Assembly: GCF_000413435.1 (NCBI RefSeq)
Contig: NZ_KE340327.1
Coordinates: 1-64,000, forward strand
Direction: 5' to 3'
Source of the DNA: Campylobacter ureolyticus ACS-301-V-Sch3b
GTDB lineage: Bacteria > Campylobacterota > Campylobacteria > Campylobacterales > Campylobacteraceae
DNA length: 64,000 nt
The translations under genes and the position numbers were made by a program. The notes beneath the pieces are model-generated. The model did not search any database and was not told the DNA's origin. It saw only the letters and a list, made by a program, of their open reading frames with translations. How positions within the stretch are numbered: position 1 is the first letter of the stretch; each line of letters starts with the position of its first letter. Of the stretch, positions 27,455 to 36,981 are shown one piece after another.

Positions 27455-27919
27455 TTAAAAACTAGGTTTTTCACCTAAAAATATTTTGCTTCTACTTTGC
27501 AAATATGATTTTATAGCAGGCAATTCAAGTGCTCTTTTGCAGAGCTTTTCATTGTTATTTACTGTTTTTATCTCAAACATTCCAGCTCTTATATTGTTTG
27601 CACTATCATCATCGTTATAAGCAATTATTTCAATACAAGGTTTATTTCTTATATCAAGCGTTGCTTTATAATCTTGATTGTCTTTAACATCTACATAGGT
27701 CATATTAGATATTTTTTTATCATAATTTGCCTGAGATGTTTGATAAGCTGCAATATCAGTTATCAAAGTCGATAAATTTTGAGCAAATTTCGCAATTTCA
27801 GCATCATCTCTTGTAGCAGCCATTCTTGGCAGTGCAAAAGCAGCTAAAATTCCTAAAATAACAATGACAAAAATTAGCTCTACCATTGTAAAACCTTTTT
27901 TCATATTACTTTTTCTCAT
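27455..27919 (-). CDS. Second type IV/II prepilin-like protein
   Basis: A 154-residue prepilin with KKGFTMVELIFVIVILGILA (cleavage G|F). The front halves of the two pilins are near-identical in pattern, both reading AxRDDA-x-x-AK near residue 35-42, so they arose by duplication, while the C-terminal parts differ. The start may be ATG 27919 or the internal ATG 27904; AAGGAGAAGG lies upstream. Likely a component of the transformation/secretion pseudopilus. Confidence 0.87.
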   Translation of the reverse strand: MRKSNMKKGFTMVELIFVIVILGILAAFALPRMAATRDDAEIAKFAQNLSTLITDIAAYQTSQANYDKKISNMTYVDVKDNQDYKATLDIRNKPCIEIIAYNDDDSANNIRAGMFEIKTVNNNEKLCKRALELPAIKSYLQSRSKIFLGEKPSF

Positions 27920-27988
27920 AAAACGGCCTTCTCCTTTCTTTAAATTTAATATTATTTTATTAAAAAATATCTTTAAAGATAGTTAAAT

Positions 27989-28645
27989 TTAGAATTTAAA
28001 ATATTTTAAAAGCTCTTTTTTGTTAAAATCTACAATTTTTCCATTTTCATCTGTTTTTAAAAGATCAAGTTTTTTAAATTTTGTAATTACTCTTGAAAAT
28101 GTTTCAGGAGATATATTTAAAATTTTAGCTATATTTGAATATTTTAGTGTTTGAAAAGCTTCGAAATTCTCACATATAAAATTTGCAACTTTTCCCTCAC
28201 TATCCCAAATAATTTCTTTAATTATGACTTTATTCATAGCTTTTATTTTGGCGGAAAATGACTTTAATAAAGCAAATGCAACTTGTGAGTTTTTTAAAAA
28301 CATCTCTTCAAATTTTAAATAATCTATCCTTAAAATTGTGCTATCTTCGCTAAAAGATGAGCTTGCTGGATAAGTTATGTTTTCAAAATTTGCTAGCTCA
28401 GCCACAAAATTTATAGGTAGTATCTCATGGATAAATATCTCTTTTCCTTTTGGAGAGGTTTTATAAATTTTTAATTTTCCATCCAAAAGTATGCTTAGAT
28501 AAAGTGGTTTTTCTCCCTCTAAAAAAAATATTTCACCTTTTTTATAGTGTTTTATAATGCTTATATTTTCTATTTTATCAAGCTCTTCATCGGATAAATC
28601 TTTAAAAATAGGAATTTCTCTTAACATTTTTTCTTCTTTTCTCAA
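27989..28645 (-). CDS. Crp/Fnr-family transcriptional regulator
   Basis: A 218-residue regulator with a cyclic-nucleotide-binding-type beta barrel (about 8-120, including EGEKPLYLSILLDGKLKIYK and GKEIFIHEI) and a C-terminal winged helix (SNIAKILNISPETFSRVITK near 175-194). It has no N-terminal cysteine cluster, so it is not an oxygen-sensing Fe-S FNR. The recognition helix ETFSR resembles that of Crp/Fnr proteins of the NssR or PrfA-like branch, but the signal is unknown. It stands alone upstream of the pilins on the same strand. Confidence 0.85.
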   Translation of the reverse strand: MRKEEKMLREIPIFKDLSDEELDKIENISIIKHYKKGEIFFLEGEKPLYLSILLDGKLKIYKTSPKGKEIFIHEILPINFVAELANFENITYPASSSFSEDSTILRIDYLKFEEMFLKNSQVAFALLKSFSAKIKAMNKVIIKEIIWDSEGKVANFICENFEAFQTLKYSNIAKILNISPETFSRVITKFKKLDLLKTDENGKIVDFNKKELLKYFKF

Positions 28646-28716
28646 ATTAAATTTATAAATATTATATCAAGGCTAAATTAACAAGCTCTTTTAAACTGAA
28701 ATTTTAAAAATTATTA

Positions 28717-28722
28717 TATAAT
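28717..28722 (+). promoter_or_regulatory. Probable -10 box of the gltX operon
   Basis: TATAAT lies 31 bp before the gltX ATG, which also has AAAGGAAG just upstream. No good -35 box is seen, as is common in Campylobacter. Confidence 0.5.
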
Positions 28723-28753
28723 CTTACAAAATATTTTAAAAAAGGAAGAATTT

Positions 28754-30055
28754 ATGTATCGTTTCGCACCATCACCGACTGGTGATATGCATATAGGAAA
28801 TTTAAGAGCCGCGATATTTAACTATATTGTTGCCAAACAGAAAAATGAAGGTTATATTTTGCGTATTGAAGATACGGATAAAGAAAGAAATATAGATGGA
28901 AAAGATGAAGATATAAAAGAAATTTTAATAAAATTTGGCATAAAGTGGGATAAGCTTTATTATCAAAGTAAGAATTTAAAATTTCATAGAGAATTTGCAA
29001 ATAAACTTTTGATTGATAAAAAAGCGTTTTGTTGTTTTTGCACAGAAGAAGAGCTTGCAGCAAAAAAGCAAAAAGCTAAAGATGAGGGCGTGGCTTATAG
29101 ATATGATGGAACTTGTGAAAAGCTTAGCGATATGGAAGTTTTAGATACAACAAAGCCTTTTGTTATAAGGATGAAAAAGCCATCTCATGCTATGAAATTT
29201 ACAGATGATATAAAAGGCGAGCTTGTTTTTGAGCCTGAAAATATAGATAATTTTGTGATAATGAGAAGAGATAAAACTCCAACTTATAACTTTGCTTGTA
29301 GTATTGATGATATGCTTATGGATGTAAGCTATGTAATAAGAGGTGAAGATCACGTAAGTAACACTCCAAAGCAAGACTTAATAAGACAAGCACTTGGATA
29401 TGATAAAAAAATAGGCTACGCACATCTTCCAATTATTTTAAATCAAGAGGGTAAAAAGATGAGTAAAAGAGAAAAAGACTCATCAGTTAAATTTTTACTT
29501 GATAGTGGATATTTGCCTGAAGCAATACTTAATTACCTAGTTCTTTTAGGAAATAAAACTCCATGTGAAATTTTTACTTTAGATGATGCAATTAAGTGGT
29601 TTGATATAAAAAATATCTCTAAAAGTCCTGCTAAATTTGATATAGAAAAGCTAACTCAAATAAACAGAGAGCATATTAAAATAGCAAGCAATAAAAGACT
29701 TAGCGAACTTTTTGAAATGGATATTAAATTTGGTGATTTGATACGATTTTATACTCAAGAAGGAAGTTTAATCCCTGAAATTAAAAATAAAATTTCTCAA
29801 ATTTATTCTAAAAAAACTATTCCAAGTGAATACAAGGAATATGTAGATTTGATAAAAAATGCAATTTCAAAAGTGGAAATTTATGAAAATTTCAATGAAT
29901 TTAAACAAAATTTAATGAAATTAACTAATCTTAAAGGAAAGAACTTTTTTATGAGCTTAAGGATATTGCTTACAAACCAAACTCACGGACCAGAACTTAG
30001 TGAGCTTTATCCACTTATAAAAGATGATATAAAGGAGATAGTAAGTAAATGTTAA
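28754..30055 (+). CDS. gltX: Glutamate--tRNA ligase
   Basis: Class I synthetase that charges tRNA with glutamate. [17 protein letters not shown] (4-20) holds the HIGH motif and GKKMSKRE near 234-241 the KMSKS motif. [12 protein letters not shown] and [11 protein letters not shown] are family-typical. At 433 residues it fits the shorter of the two GluRS types in Campylobacterota, which also have a misacylating enzyme for tRNA(Gln). Neighbours yggT and slt match the C. jejuni Cj0845c locus as I remember it. Which tRNA it prefers cannot be decided here. Confidence 0.93.
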   Translation: MYRFAPSPTGDMHIGNLRAAIFNYIVAKQKNEGYILRIEDTDKERNIDGKDEDIKEILIKFGIKWDKLYYQSKNLKFHREFANKLLIDKKAFCCFCTEEELAAKKQKAKDEGVAYRYDGTCEKLSDMEVLDTTKPFVIRMKKPSHAMKFTDDIKGELVFEPENIDNFVIMRRDKTPTYNFACSIDDMLMDVSYVIRGEDHVSNTPKQDLIRQALGYDKKIGYAHLPIILNQEGKKMSKREKDSSVKFLLDSGYLPEAILNYLVLLGNKTPCEIFTLDDAIKWFDIKNISKSPAKFDIEKLTQINREHIKIASNKRLSELFEMDIKFGDLIRFYTQEGSLIPEIKNKISQIYSKKTIPSEYKEYVDLIKNAISKVEIYENFNEFKQNLMKLTNLKGKNFFMSLRILLTNQTHGPELSELYPLIKDDIKEIVSKC

Positions 30056-30345
30056 TTTTAAAAACTTTTTTGCTAGCACTTGTTAATATTTTGCATATTT
30101 TGATTTTTGCCTACACGCTTGTTATCATAGTTGCCGCTGTTATAAGCTTTACAAATCCAGATCCATATAACAAACTAGTTCAAGTAGTTTTTAGACTAAC
30201 TGAGCCAGTTTATGGATATATAAGAAAGATTATCCCGACTTCATTTGGCGGGCTTGATTTTGCACCGATGATAGTTTTATTAGCCCTTACTTTTATAGAT
30301 AAATTCTTTATAAAATTGGTTGAAATTTATGCCTATAAGATGTAA
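30049..30345 (+). CDS. YggT-family membrane protein
   Basis: A 98-residue protein with two transmembrane helices (about 10-32 and 70-88) and the YggT-typical link [19 protein letters not shown] followed by R-K-I-IP. Overlaps gltX by 7 bp and the next gene by about 17-26 bp, so it is tightly coupled. YggT proteins are linked with cell division or osmotic adaptation in other bacteria, but the role is not settled. Confidence 0.88.
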   Translation: MLILKTFLLALVNILHILIFAYTLVIIVAAVISFTNPDPYNKLVQVVFRLTEPVYGYIRKIIPTSFGGLDFAPMIVLLALTFIDKFFIKLVEIYAYKM

Positions 30346-31975
30346 GTTTATACTATTTTTGTTTTTAAGCCTTGTCTTTTTAAATGCAAATGTAAAAAGC
30401 TATGATGAGATTAAAAATGAGCCTAAATCTTTGGCAAAAGATTATTATATTTATCGTTATATTACAGAGACAAATTATAAAAAAGATGAGGTAAAAGCTT
30501 TAAGTAAGCAAATTTATAGAAATAGAGGAAAACTTAATAAAGAAATTTATAAAATCATCCCAAAGCCAAAACCTTACGATGAGTGTAAAAATTTTTGGGT
30601 TAAAAATATAAATGATGCAAACTTAACTTGTAAGCTTAAAAGATCAACTCCGACTTTTTTAAAAAAATTAAACAAACAAACATTAAAGTCCCTAGAAAAA
30701 GACTTTGCAAATTTTCCAGATAAATTAAGACTTTTAAAAGGCATGAGTTCTGAGAATCCAGCTGTTTATTTTGCTAAAAATTTAGATACAAAAAATTTTT
30801 TTAGTTATTATAACTCACTTTCTCAAAGTCAAAAAAATAGTGATTTTAACATTGCTTTAAGTAAGGAATTTGCAAACGAGCTAGGCAAAGAAAAAGCTTT
30901 TAACTCTTTTATATCAGATATTGTTATAAATAAAAGATATGCAAATTTAAGAAAGTCTTTTTTAGATGCAAATGCTTCAAAATTTAACTCTTTGGGGGCA
31001 TTTTACTTAGGGATTAATGCAGTTTTATATGATGATTTGAATAAAGCTTATGAGTTTTTTAAGGTTGCAAACTCAACATTTAAGTCTGTCATTGATAAAG
31101 ACAAAACAAATTTATGGGCGTATTTAGTAAGCAGTAATGAAGTTGATCTTTTAAATACGGCAAAAAGTGATAATATAAATATATATTCTTTGTATGCAAA
31201 AGAGCTTGCTGGATTTAATAAAACATTAAATTTGGTTATTCCAAATCCAACTAAAAATGAAGCTCCAAAAGGCTATGATCCAACTGATCCATTTAGCTGG
31301 GTAAGACTTAAAAATAAAATTTCTAAAATGGATAAAGCAAATCTAAAAAATGAAGCCAATAAATTTGACACTAAACAAACCCTTGGCGAGTATATTTATA
31401 TCTCAAATATTTTATCAGGCTATAAAGATAACTTTTATCCACTTCCTTTTTTGGATTATTTAAACGGGCAAAATTTACATAGAAAAGCTATGATTTTAGC
31501 TCTTGCAAGACAAGAAAGTAGATTCATTCAAAGTGCTGTTTCTATCTCTTATGCGCTTGGAATGATGCAATTTATGCCTTTTGTGGCAAATGACTGGGCG
31601 AAAAAAGGCGGTTTAAAAGACTTTGACCAAGATGATATGTTTAACCCAAAAATGGCTTATGATATGGCAAATGTTCATCTAGACTGGCTTGAAAAACTTG
31701 TTTATAGTCCTGTTTTTGTAGCTTATGCATATAATGGTGGCATTGGTTTTACTAAAAAAATGCTAACAAGAGGGGATTTATTTAATGCTGGTAAATTTGA
31801 GCCATTTTTATCAATGGAATTGGTTTATTATGAAGAAAGTAGAGAGTATGCAAAAAGAGTTTTATCAAATTATTTTATCTATTCTCAAATTTTAGAACCC
31901 AAAAAAAATATCTCTATTATTGAGCTTTTGAGTGATTTGTTAGTTCCAGCTAAAAGTGACAGCTTCCGAAATTAA
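30329..31975 (+). CDS. slt: Soluble lytic murein transglycosylase
   Basis: Cleaves peptidoglycan glycan strands to 1,6-anhydro ends. A signal peptide (about residues 1-20 after ATG 30329) sends it to the periplasm. A long helical superdomain precedes the SLT domain: LARQESRF has the catalytic glutamate near 396, followed by SYALGMMQFMPFVAND and YAYNGG. Length of about 550 is normal. TTG 30320 would add three residues; ATG 30329 is more likely. Its stop codon lies in the loop of a terminator hairpin. Confidence 0.92.
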   Translation: MPIRCKFILFLFLSLVFLNANVKSYDEIKNEPKSLAKDYYIYRYITETNYKKDEVKALSKQIYRNRGKLNKEIYKIIPKPKPYDECKNFWVKNINDANLTCKLKRSTPTFLKKLNKQTLKSLEKDFANFPDKLRLLKGMSSENPAVYFAKNLDTKNFFSYYNSLSQSQKNSDFNIALSKEFANELGKEKAFNSFISDIVINKRYANLRKSFLDANASKFNSLGAFYLGINAVLYDDLNKAYEFFKVANSTFKSVIDKDKTNLWAYLVSSNEVDLLNTAKSDNINIYSLYAKELAGFNKTLNLVIPNPTKNEAPKGYDPTDPFSWVRLKNKISKMDKANLKNEANKFDTKQTLGEYIYISNILSGYKDNFYPLPFLDYLNGQNLHRKAMILALARQESRFIQSAVSISYALGMMQFMPFVANDWAKKGGLKDFDQDDMFNPKMAYDMANVHLDWLEKLVYSPVFVAYAYNGGIGFTKKMLTRGDLFNAGKFEPFLSMELVYYEESREYAKRVLSNYFIYSQILEPKKNISIIELLSDLLVPAKSDSFRN

Positions 31976-31984
31976 GGAAGCTGT
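31959..31984. terminator. Hairpin between convergent slt and lipoprotein genes
   Basis: ACAGCTTCC (31959-31967) pairs with GGAAGCTGT (31976-31984) in a perfect 9-bp stem; the slt stop codon lies in the 8-base loop, and the lipoprotein stop starts one base after the stem. T-tracts on either side are weak, so termination may be partial. Confidence 0.6.
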
Positions 31985-32467
31985 TTAGTTATCAAGTTTA
32001 ATTTGTGGATTCCAATACATCGATTTTGAAACTTTTAGAAATTTCAAATTTGCATTTATCCCACTTTGAGTTTTATAATTTAATGTTAAATAATCGCTAT
32101 TTTTAACATTTGAAGTGATTTTATAGTGGTTACTCCAAGGAAGATTTATATTTGTCATTTTTAAAAGCTCATCATCTAAATCAAGTTTTGTGATATTTAA
32201 GTCAAAATCACTATTTATATTTATTGAATTTAGTAAAACAATCTCTTCTTTTGGGTAAGATGAGAGTATAAAAATTTCTTTATCGCTATTTTTTAAAACA
32301 GGATTTAAGTATGTTGAAACTGCCAAATATCGTTTTTTACCATTAATACTTTCAAATTTTTGTGTATAGGCTAAAAGCTCGTTTTTAACTGGGTCTAAAT
32401 CACTTTTTTTTTCAGCACAACCAGTTAAAAAAATAAGTACTAAAATAAATAAATTTAGTTTTTTCAT
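31985..32467 (-). CDS. Putative lipoprotein
   Basis: A 160-residue product with a lipoprotein signal: FILVLIFLTGCAEKK, with the lipobox LTGC placing the lipidated cysteine at residue 17. The mature part is hydrophilic with beta-strand character and no motif I recognise. C. jejuni has a lipoprotein gene at this place between slt and mobB, on the opposite strand to them, so it is an old resident. Confidence 0.8.
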   Translation of the reverse strand: MKKLNLFILVLIFLTGCAEKKSDLDPVKNELLAYTQKFESINGKKRYLAVSTYLNPVLKNSDKEIFILSSYPKEEIVLLNSININSDFDLNITKLDLDDELLKMTNINLPWSNHYKITSNVKNSDYLTLNYKTQSGINANLKFLKVSKSMYWNPQIKLDN

Positions 32468-32562
32468 GCAACGCCTTTAATAAATTTTTATATATTTTAT
32501 CAAATTTAGCCTTTTTATAGCCTAAAATAGATATAATTAAAAACTTTTTTTAAGGAAAATTA

Positions 32563-33042
32563 ATGAAAAGATTAGGCATTGCATTTTCAGGGCCTTCAAA
32601 TTCTGGAAAAACAACTCTGATTTTAAAGGTTGCAAAGCGCTTTTTGGAAAGTAATTTAAAAGTAGCTATTATAAAGCACGATCCAAGCGATAAGGCTAAA
32701 TTTGATGTCGAGGGAAAAGATAGTTATAAATTTTCAAGTCTTGGTGTGGACGTGGTTGTTACAAGCCCTACAAGAACAACTTATTTTAATAAGTCACAAA
32801 AAAATTTAAACGATATTGTAAAAATGATAGATAATTTTGATATTTTGATAGTTGAGGGTTTAAAAACGCTCCCACTTCCTAGAATTTCTATTTTTAGAGA
32901 TAGTATTGAAGAAAGTTATTTAAAATTTTCAAATGCTATTGCAACAAATAATCTCAAATATAGTGGAGAGTTAAAGCATTTTGATGTAAATGACGATTTA
33001 AATATTTCAAAATGGATTTTAGAAAATGCTAAAAAACTGTAA
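32563..33042 (+). CDS. mobB: Molybdopterin-guanine dinucleotide biosynthesis adapter MobB
   Basis: GTP-binding protein assisting the attachment of GMP to molybdopterin. Walker A GPSNSGKTT lies at residues 9-17, VAIIKHDPS near 34 and the DILIVEGLKTLP stretch near 91. Length 159 is normal. The gene starts a run mobB-fbp-small protein-metG on the plus strand with AAGGAA before the ATG. Molybdoenzymes such as nitrate and formate dehydrogenases are typical of these bacteria, though none is encoded here. Confidence 0.92.
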   Translation: MKRLGIAFSGPSNSGKTTLILKVAKRFLESNLKVAIIKHDPSDKAKFDVEGKDSYKFSSLGVDVVVTSPTRTTYFNKSQKNLNDIVKMIDNFDILIVEGLKTLPLPRISIFRDSIEESYLKFSNAIATNNLKYSGELKHFDVNDDLNISKWILENAKKL

Positions 33043-33065
33043 AATAAACTTTATAAAGGAATAAT

Positions 33066-33917
33066 ATGGATATTTTAATAAATTCAATAAAAGAAGCTGT
33101 TTTAGAAATTAGTAAAGCTTTAAAATACGCTGATTTATCATATAGCAATCATCAAAATAAAACCGGTGATACCCAACTAAAGCTTGATGTTTTAAGTGAT
33201 GAAATCATAACAAAAAAATTATCAAAATTAAGCTGTGTTAAAGCTTTAGTAAGTGAAGAAAAAGATGAGGCTTTAAATTTAAATGAAAATGGTGAGTTTA
33301 TCGTAGCTTACGATCCACTTGATGGATCAAGCTTAGTTGATGTGAATTTCGCTGTTGGAAGTATTTTTGGAATTTATAAAAATGAAATAAAACCTCAAAA
33401 TTTGATACTTTCACTTTATAGTCTTTATGGTCCAAGACTTGAAATGGTGATTTGTGATAAAACGCCTATTTTATATAGACTTGATGAAAACAGTGAGTTT
33501 AAAAAAGTTAGAGAATTAAAACTAAAAGAAAAAGGAAATCTAAATGCCACAGGTGCTAGTCAATGGGCATGGAGTAAGACTCACGCAAAATTTGTAAAAA
33601 GCCTTTTTGATGAAAAATATAGGCTTAGATATAGTGGTGCTATGGTTGCTGATTTACACCAAATTTTATTAAAAGGTGGTGGGCTTTTTAGCTATCCTGC
33701 AACAAGTGATCATATAAATGGCAAATTAAGAGTTGTTTTTGAAGTGCTTCCTTTTGCTAAAATTTATGAAAGCGCAGGTGGAAAAACAAGCGATGGATTT
33801 TCAAAATCTCTTTTTGAGATAAAGATAGATAAAATTCATCAAACAACACCTTGTTTTTTTGGATCATCTTATGAGATAGAAAAAATGCACACATTTTATG
33901 GAAAAAATAATGAATAA
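33066..33917 (+). CDS. fbp: Fructose-1,6-bisphosphatase, class I
   Basis: Hydrolyses fructose 1,6-bisphosphate to fructose 6-phosphate in gluconeogenesis. Metal-binding motifs are present: VSEEKDE near 60-66 and [13 protein letters not shown] near 83-95. [14 protein letters not shown] near 188 and [13 protein letters not shown] near 219 are also family-typical. Length 283 is short but usual for Campylobacterota. Most Campylobacter cannot use glucose by glycolysis, so this enzyme serves sugar synthesis for surface polysaccharides. It overlaps the next small gene. Confidence 0.94.
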   Translation: MDILINSIKEAVLEISKALKYADLSYSNHQNKTGDTQLKLDVLSDEIITKKLSKLSCVKALVSEEKDEALNLNENGEFIVAYDPLDGSSLVDVNFAVGSIFGIYKNEIKPQNLILSLYSLYGPRLEMVICDKTPILYRLDENSEFKKVRELKLKEKGNLNATGASQWAWSKTHAKFVKSLFDEKYRLRYSGAMVADLHQILLKGGGLFSYPATSDHINGKLRVVFEVLPFAKIYESAGGKTSDGFSKSLFEIKIDKIHQTTPCFFGSSYEIEKMHTFYGKNNE

Positions 33918-34092
33918 CTATGAAGAAATTCAACAAGAAATGCTTAAAAAAGTGCAAACTTGCCAAAAAGATCATGATTTAAAAACTTGTTTTGATTGTA
34001 ATAAATTGTTAGATTGCAAGCTTAGAGATGAGTATGTAAAAGCTACATATGAGTATTTAAGCGAAGGCAAGCAGGGCGATTTTGATTTTTAA
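33910..34092 (+). CDS. Small cysteine-containing protein conserved between fbp and metG
   Basis: A 60-residue product if started at ATG 33910; ATG 33898 would add four residues inside fbp. Four cysteines lie at C-x8-C-x2-C-x5-C ([17 protein letters not shown] then LLDC), which could bind a metal or form disulfides. The gene holds the same place in C. jejuni, where a similar short protein starts MNYEEI as I recall; that favours ATG 33910. Function unknown. Confidence 0.72.
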   Translation: MNNYEEIQQEMLKKVQTCQKDHDLKTCFDCNKLLDCKLRDEYVKATYEYLSEGKQGDFDF

Positions 34093-34112
34093 ATTTAAGA
34101 TTAAGGACAACA

Positions 34113-35999
34113 ATGAAAAGATTTATAACAACACCAATTTATTATGTAAATGATATTCCACATATTGGACATGCTTATACAACAATTATAGCTGATACAA
34201 TTGCTAGATTTTATAGATTAAAAGGCGATGAAGTATTTTTTATGACCGGAACAGATGAACATGGTCAAAAAATAGAAGAAGCAGCTAAAAAAAGAGGTTT
34301 TAAACCACAAGAATATGCAGATGAAGTTAGTATGAAATTTAAAAATCTTTGGGATTATTTTGAAATAAGTTATGATAAATATTTTAGAACTACTGATAAA
34401 GATCACATTAAAACTGTTCAAAGTGCGTTTTCAAAAATGCTTGAAAAAGGTGATATTTATAAAGGTAAATATAAAGGGCATTACTGCGTAAGTTGTGAGA
34501 GTTTTTTCCCTGAAAATCAGCTTGTTGATGGTGAGTGCTGTCCAGATTGTGGGAAGCAAACTAGTATTTTAGAAGAAGAGAGTTATTTTTTCAAGCTCTC
34601 AAAATATGAAGATAAGCTTTTAAAATGGTATGAGCAAGACTGCATTTTGCCAAAATATAGAAAAAACGAAGTTATAAATTTTGTAAAAAGTGGCTTAAAA
34701 GATCTTTCCATTACAAGAACAAGTTTTGATTGGGGTATTAAATTACCTGCAAATTTAAATGAAGCAAAACATGTTATTTATGTTTGGCTTGATGCTCTTT
34801 TGATATATCCATCAGCTCTTGGATATTTAAGAGATGAAAAAAATATGGATTTTTGGCAAAACACTTTGCATTTGGTCGGTAAAGATATTTTAAGATTTCA
34901 TGCGATTTATTGGCCAGCTTTTTTAATGAGCCTTGATATGCCTTTGCCAAAAACTATTGCAGCTCATGGCTGGTGGACAAGAGATGGTAAAAAAATGAGC
35001 AAATCTCTTGGAAATGTAATAAATCCAAAAGAAGTAGCAGATGCATACGGGCTAGAGCAATTTAGATATTTTTTACTTAGAGAGGTTCCTTTTGGACAAG
35101 ATGGTGATTTTTCTCAAAAGGCATTAATCACAAGAATAAATAGTGAGCTTTGTAATGATTTGGGAAATTTATTAAATAGAATTGTTGGAATGAGTAAGAA
35201 ATATTCAAATTTTATTATTGATAGTAGCGATGTTTTAAAGTATTTTAAAGATGAAATTAATGAAAGTGAAATCTATATAAAAAATGCCTTAAAAGAAATT
35301 AGTGAAATTTCAACAAGTAGATATTTAGATGAAATTTGGAAAATTTTAAATTTAGCAAATTTAAGCATTGCAAAATATGAGCCATGGAATCTAATAAAAA
35401 ATGGTGAAGATAAAAAAGCTTTTGCTTTAGTTTCGATGGTTACAAATTTGCTTGCAAGAGCAACTATTTTACTAAGTCCAGCTATGCCAAAAACAGCTTT
35501 AAAAATTGCTTCGAATTTAAATTTTGAAATTTCAACAAAAACATATAATGAAGTAATTAATGAAAATAAACTTTTGGATTTTAAAGCAAGTGAGTGTGAG
35601 CCGTTATTTGCTAAGATTGAAGAGCCTTTGATGCAAACTCCTGTTGGTGTTGAGACAAAAGAAGATAAGACAATAAACTTAATAACTCTTGATGATTTTA
35701 AAAATATAGTTATAAAAGTTGGTGAAGTTTTAGAATGTGAAAACATAGAAGGTAGTGATAAGTTATTGAAATTTAAGATTGATTTAGGAGAAGAAAATCC
35801 TCGTCAAATAATTTCAGGCATAGCTAAATACTATAATCCTAAAGATTTGATAGGAAAACAAGTTTGTGTTTTGGCAAATTTAAAGCCTGCTAAAATTTTT
35901 AAACATTTAAGTGAGGGTATGATTTTAAGTGCTGAAGATGGTAAATTAACCTTGCTTTCAACTCTTTCCAAAGTTAAAAATGGAGCAATAGTTGGATGA
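34113..35999 (+). CDS. metG: Methionine--tRNA ligase with C-terminal tRNA-binding domain
   Basis: Class I synthetase. The HIGH motif appears in IPHIGHAYT (about 14-22) and KMSKSLGN near 295. The zinc-binding insert has CVSCESFFPENQ followed by CCPDCG near 127-150. A C-terminal EMAP/Trbp111 domain begins near 525 with FKNIVIKVGEVLECENIEGS, used for dimerisation and tRNA binding. Length 628 is usual. AAGGAC precedes the ATG and the gene overlaps the next by 4 bp. Confidence 0.95.
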   Translation: MKRFITTPIYYVNDIPHIGHAYTTIIADTIARFYRLKGDEVFFMTGTDEHGQKIEEAAKKRGFKPQEYADEVSMKFKNLWDYFEISYDKYFRTTDKDHIKTVQSAFSKMLEKGDIYKGKYKGHYCVSCESFFPENQLVDGECCPDCGKQTSILEEESYFFKLSKYEDKLLKWYEQDCILPKYRKNEVINFVKSGLKDLSITRTSFDWGIKLPANLNEAKHVIYVWLDALLIYPSALGYLRDEKNMDFWQNTLHLVGKDILRFHAIYWPAFLMSLDMPLPKTIAAHGWWTRDGKKMSKSLGNVINPKEVADAYGLEQFRYFLLREVPFGQDGDFSQKALITRINSELCNDLGNLLNRIVGMSKKYSNFIIDSSDVLKYFKDEINESEIYIKNALKEISEISTSRYLDEIWKILNLANLSIAKYEPWNLIKNGEDKKAFALVSMVTNLLARATILLSPAMPKTALKIASNLNFEISTKTYNEVINENKLLDFKASECEPLFAKIEEPLMQTPVGVETKEDKTINLITLDDFKNIVIKVGEVLECENIEGSDKLLKFKIDLGEENPRQIISGIAKYYNPKDLIGKQVCVLANLKPAKIFKHLSEGMILSAEDGKLTLLSTLSKVKNGAIVG

Positions 36000-36961
36000 G
36001 AATAGAAAATCTTGTAAGGTTAATAAATGCAAAGTTGGTTGCAAAACCACAAATTTCAAGTGTTGATAACTTTGCTATAAGCCTTAAAGATGTGAGTTTG
36101 GGAAGTGCGTTTTTAAGTAGTGATGAAAAAGAAATTTATCAAGCGATAGAAAATGGCGCTTACGCTGTTATTTTTGATAAAAAGTGTGAAGTTAAAAATA
36201 ACGAAATCGCATATATAAAAGTTGATAACTTAAACAAAGCAAAACTTAGAATAGCGCAGTTTTTTGCTGTCTCAAACTCTGTTAAAAATCTATTTTTAAG
36301 ACCAGTTGAAAAAGAAATTTTAAAAAATTCAACTCTTAGTAGAAATACAAAATTTTTAAGTAAAAATTTAGATGAAGTTTTTATTAATTTTATAAATTCA
36401 AAAAAAGGTGATGTTTTTTTATATGATGATTTAGAATTTTTAAAAGAAATCTCACCTGTTTATGAGACTTTGAATTTAAAAAACGATGCTAAAATTTTAA
36501 TCGATGGATCTTTATTTTTTCTAAACTTTGAATATAAGGATAGAATTTTTAATTTAAATTTGCCACAAATTTTTTTGCCTGAAGCTTACTCTATTTTAAA
36601 TTTTATGGATAAAAATAATGTTTTTATCAAATTTAAAGATTTAAGAAATATTGGGCATTTTGAAAGCATTTTTATAGATAAATTTTATAATATAAAAGCT
36701 TTTGGAGAAAGCTATAGAGCTTTTATAGTTGAGAGTGATACCAAGCTTTTTTTAAGAGAAGTTAAGTTTTTAAAAGATAAATTTGGTAAAGAGATAATTT
36801 CAATGTCACCAAAAAAACTAAATTTAAAAAGCGATATTGAATATGACAGCTTAGAAGAGATAAAGACAAGTTATGATTTTAAGTACGCAGTTGTTTTGGC
36901 AAATAAACAAGATGTCATAGATATGTTAAATAGCAAGAAAAAAGAGCTATCGCTTTTTTGA
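35996..36961 (+). CDS. Protein with a Mur-ligase-like N-terminal region
   Basis: A 321-residue product overlapping metG by 4 bp. Residues 25-90 (ISLKDVSLGSAFLS, then IENGAYAVIFDK and IAYIKVDNLNKAKLRIAQFF) follow the pattern of the UDP-binding N-domain of MurE and MurF. The ATPase motif GTNGKT is absent and the rest is unlike a Mur ligase. I therefore call it a resemblance only. C. jejuni has a hypothetical gene at this place after metG. A role in cell-wall precursor binding is inference. Confidence 0.6.
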   Translation: MRIENLVRLINAKLVAKPQISSVDNFAISLKDVSLGSAFLSSDEKEIYQAIENGAYAVIFDKKCEVKNNEIAYIKVDNLNKAKLRIAQFFAVSNSVKNLFLRPVEKEILKNSTLSRNTKFLSKNLDEVFINFINSKKGDVFLYDDLEFLKEISPVYETLNLKNDAKILIDGSLFFLNFEYKDRIFNLNLPQIFLPEAYSILNFMDKNNVFIKFKDLRNIGHFESIFIDKFYNIKAFGESYRAFIVESDTKLFLREVKFLKDKFGKEIISMSPKKLNLKSDIEYDSLEEIKTSYDFKYAVVLANKQDVIDMLNSKKKELSLF

Positions 36962-36981
36962 TTAAAAAACAAGGGTAAAAT

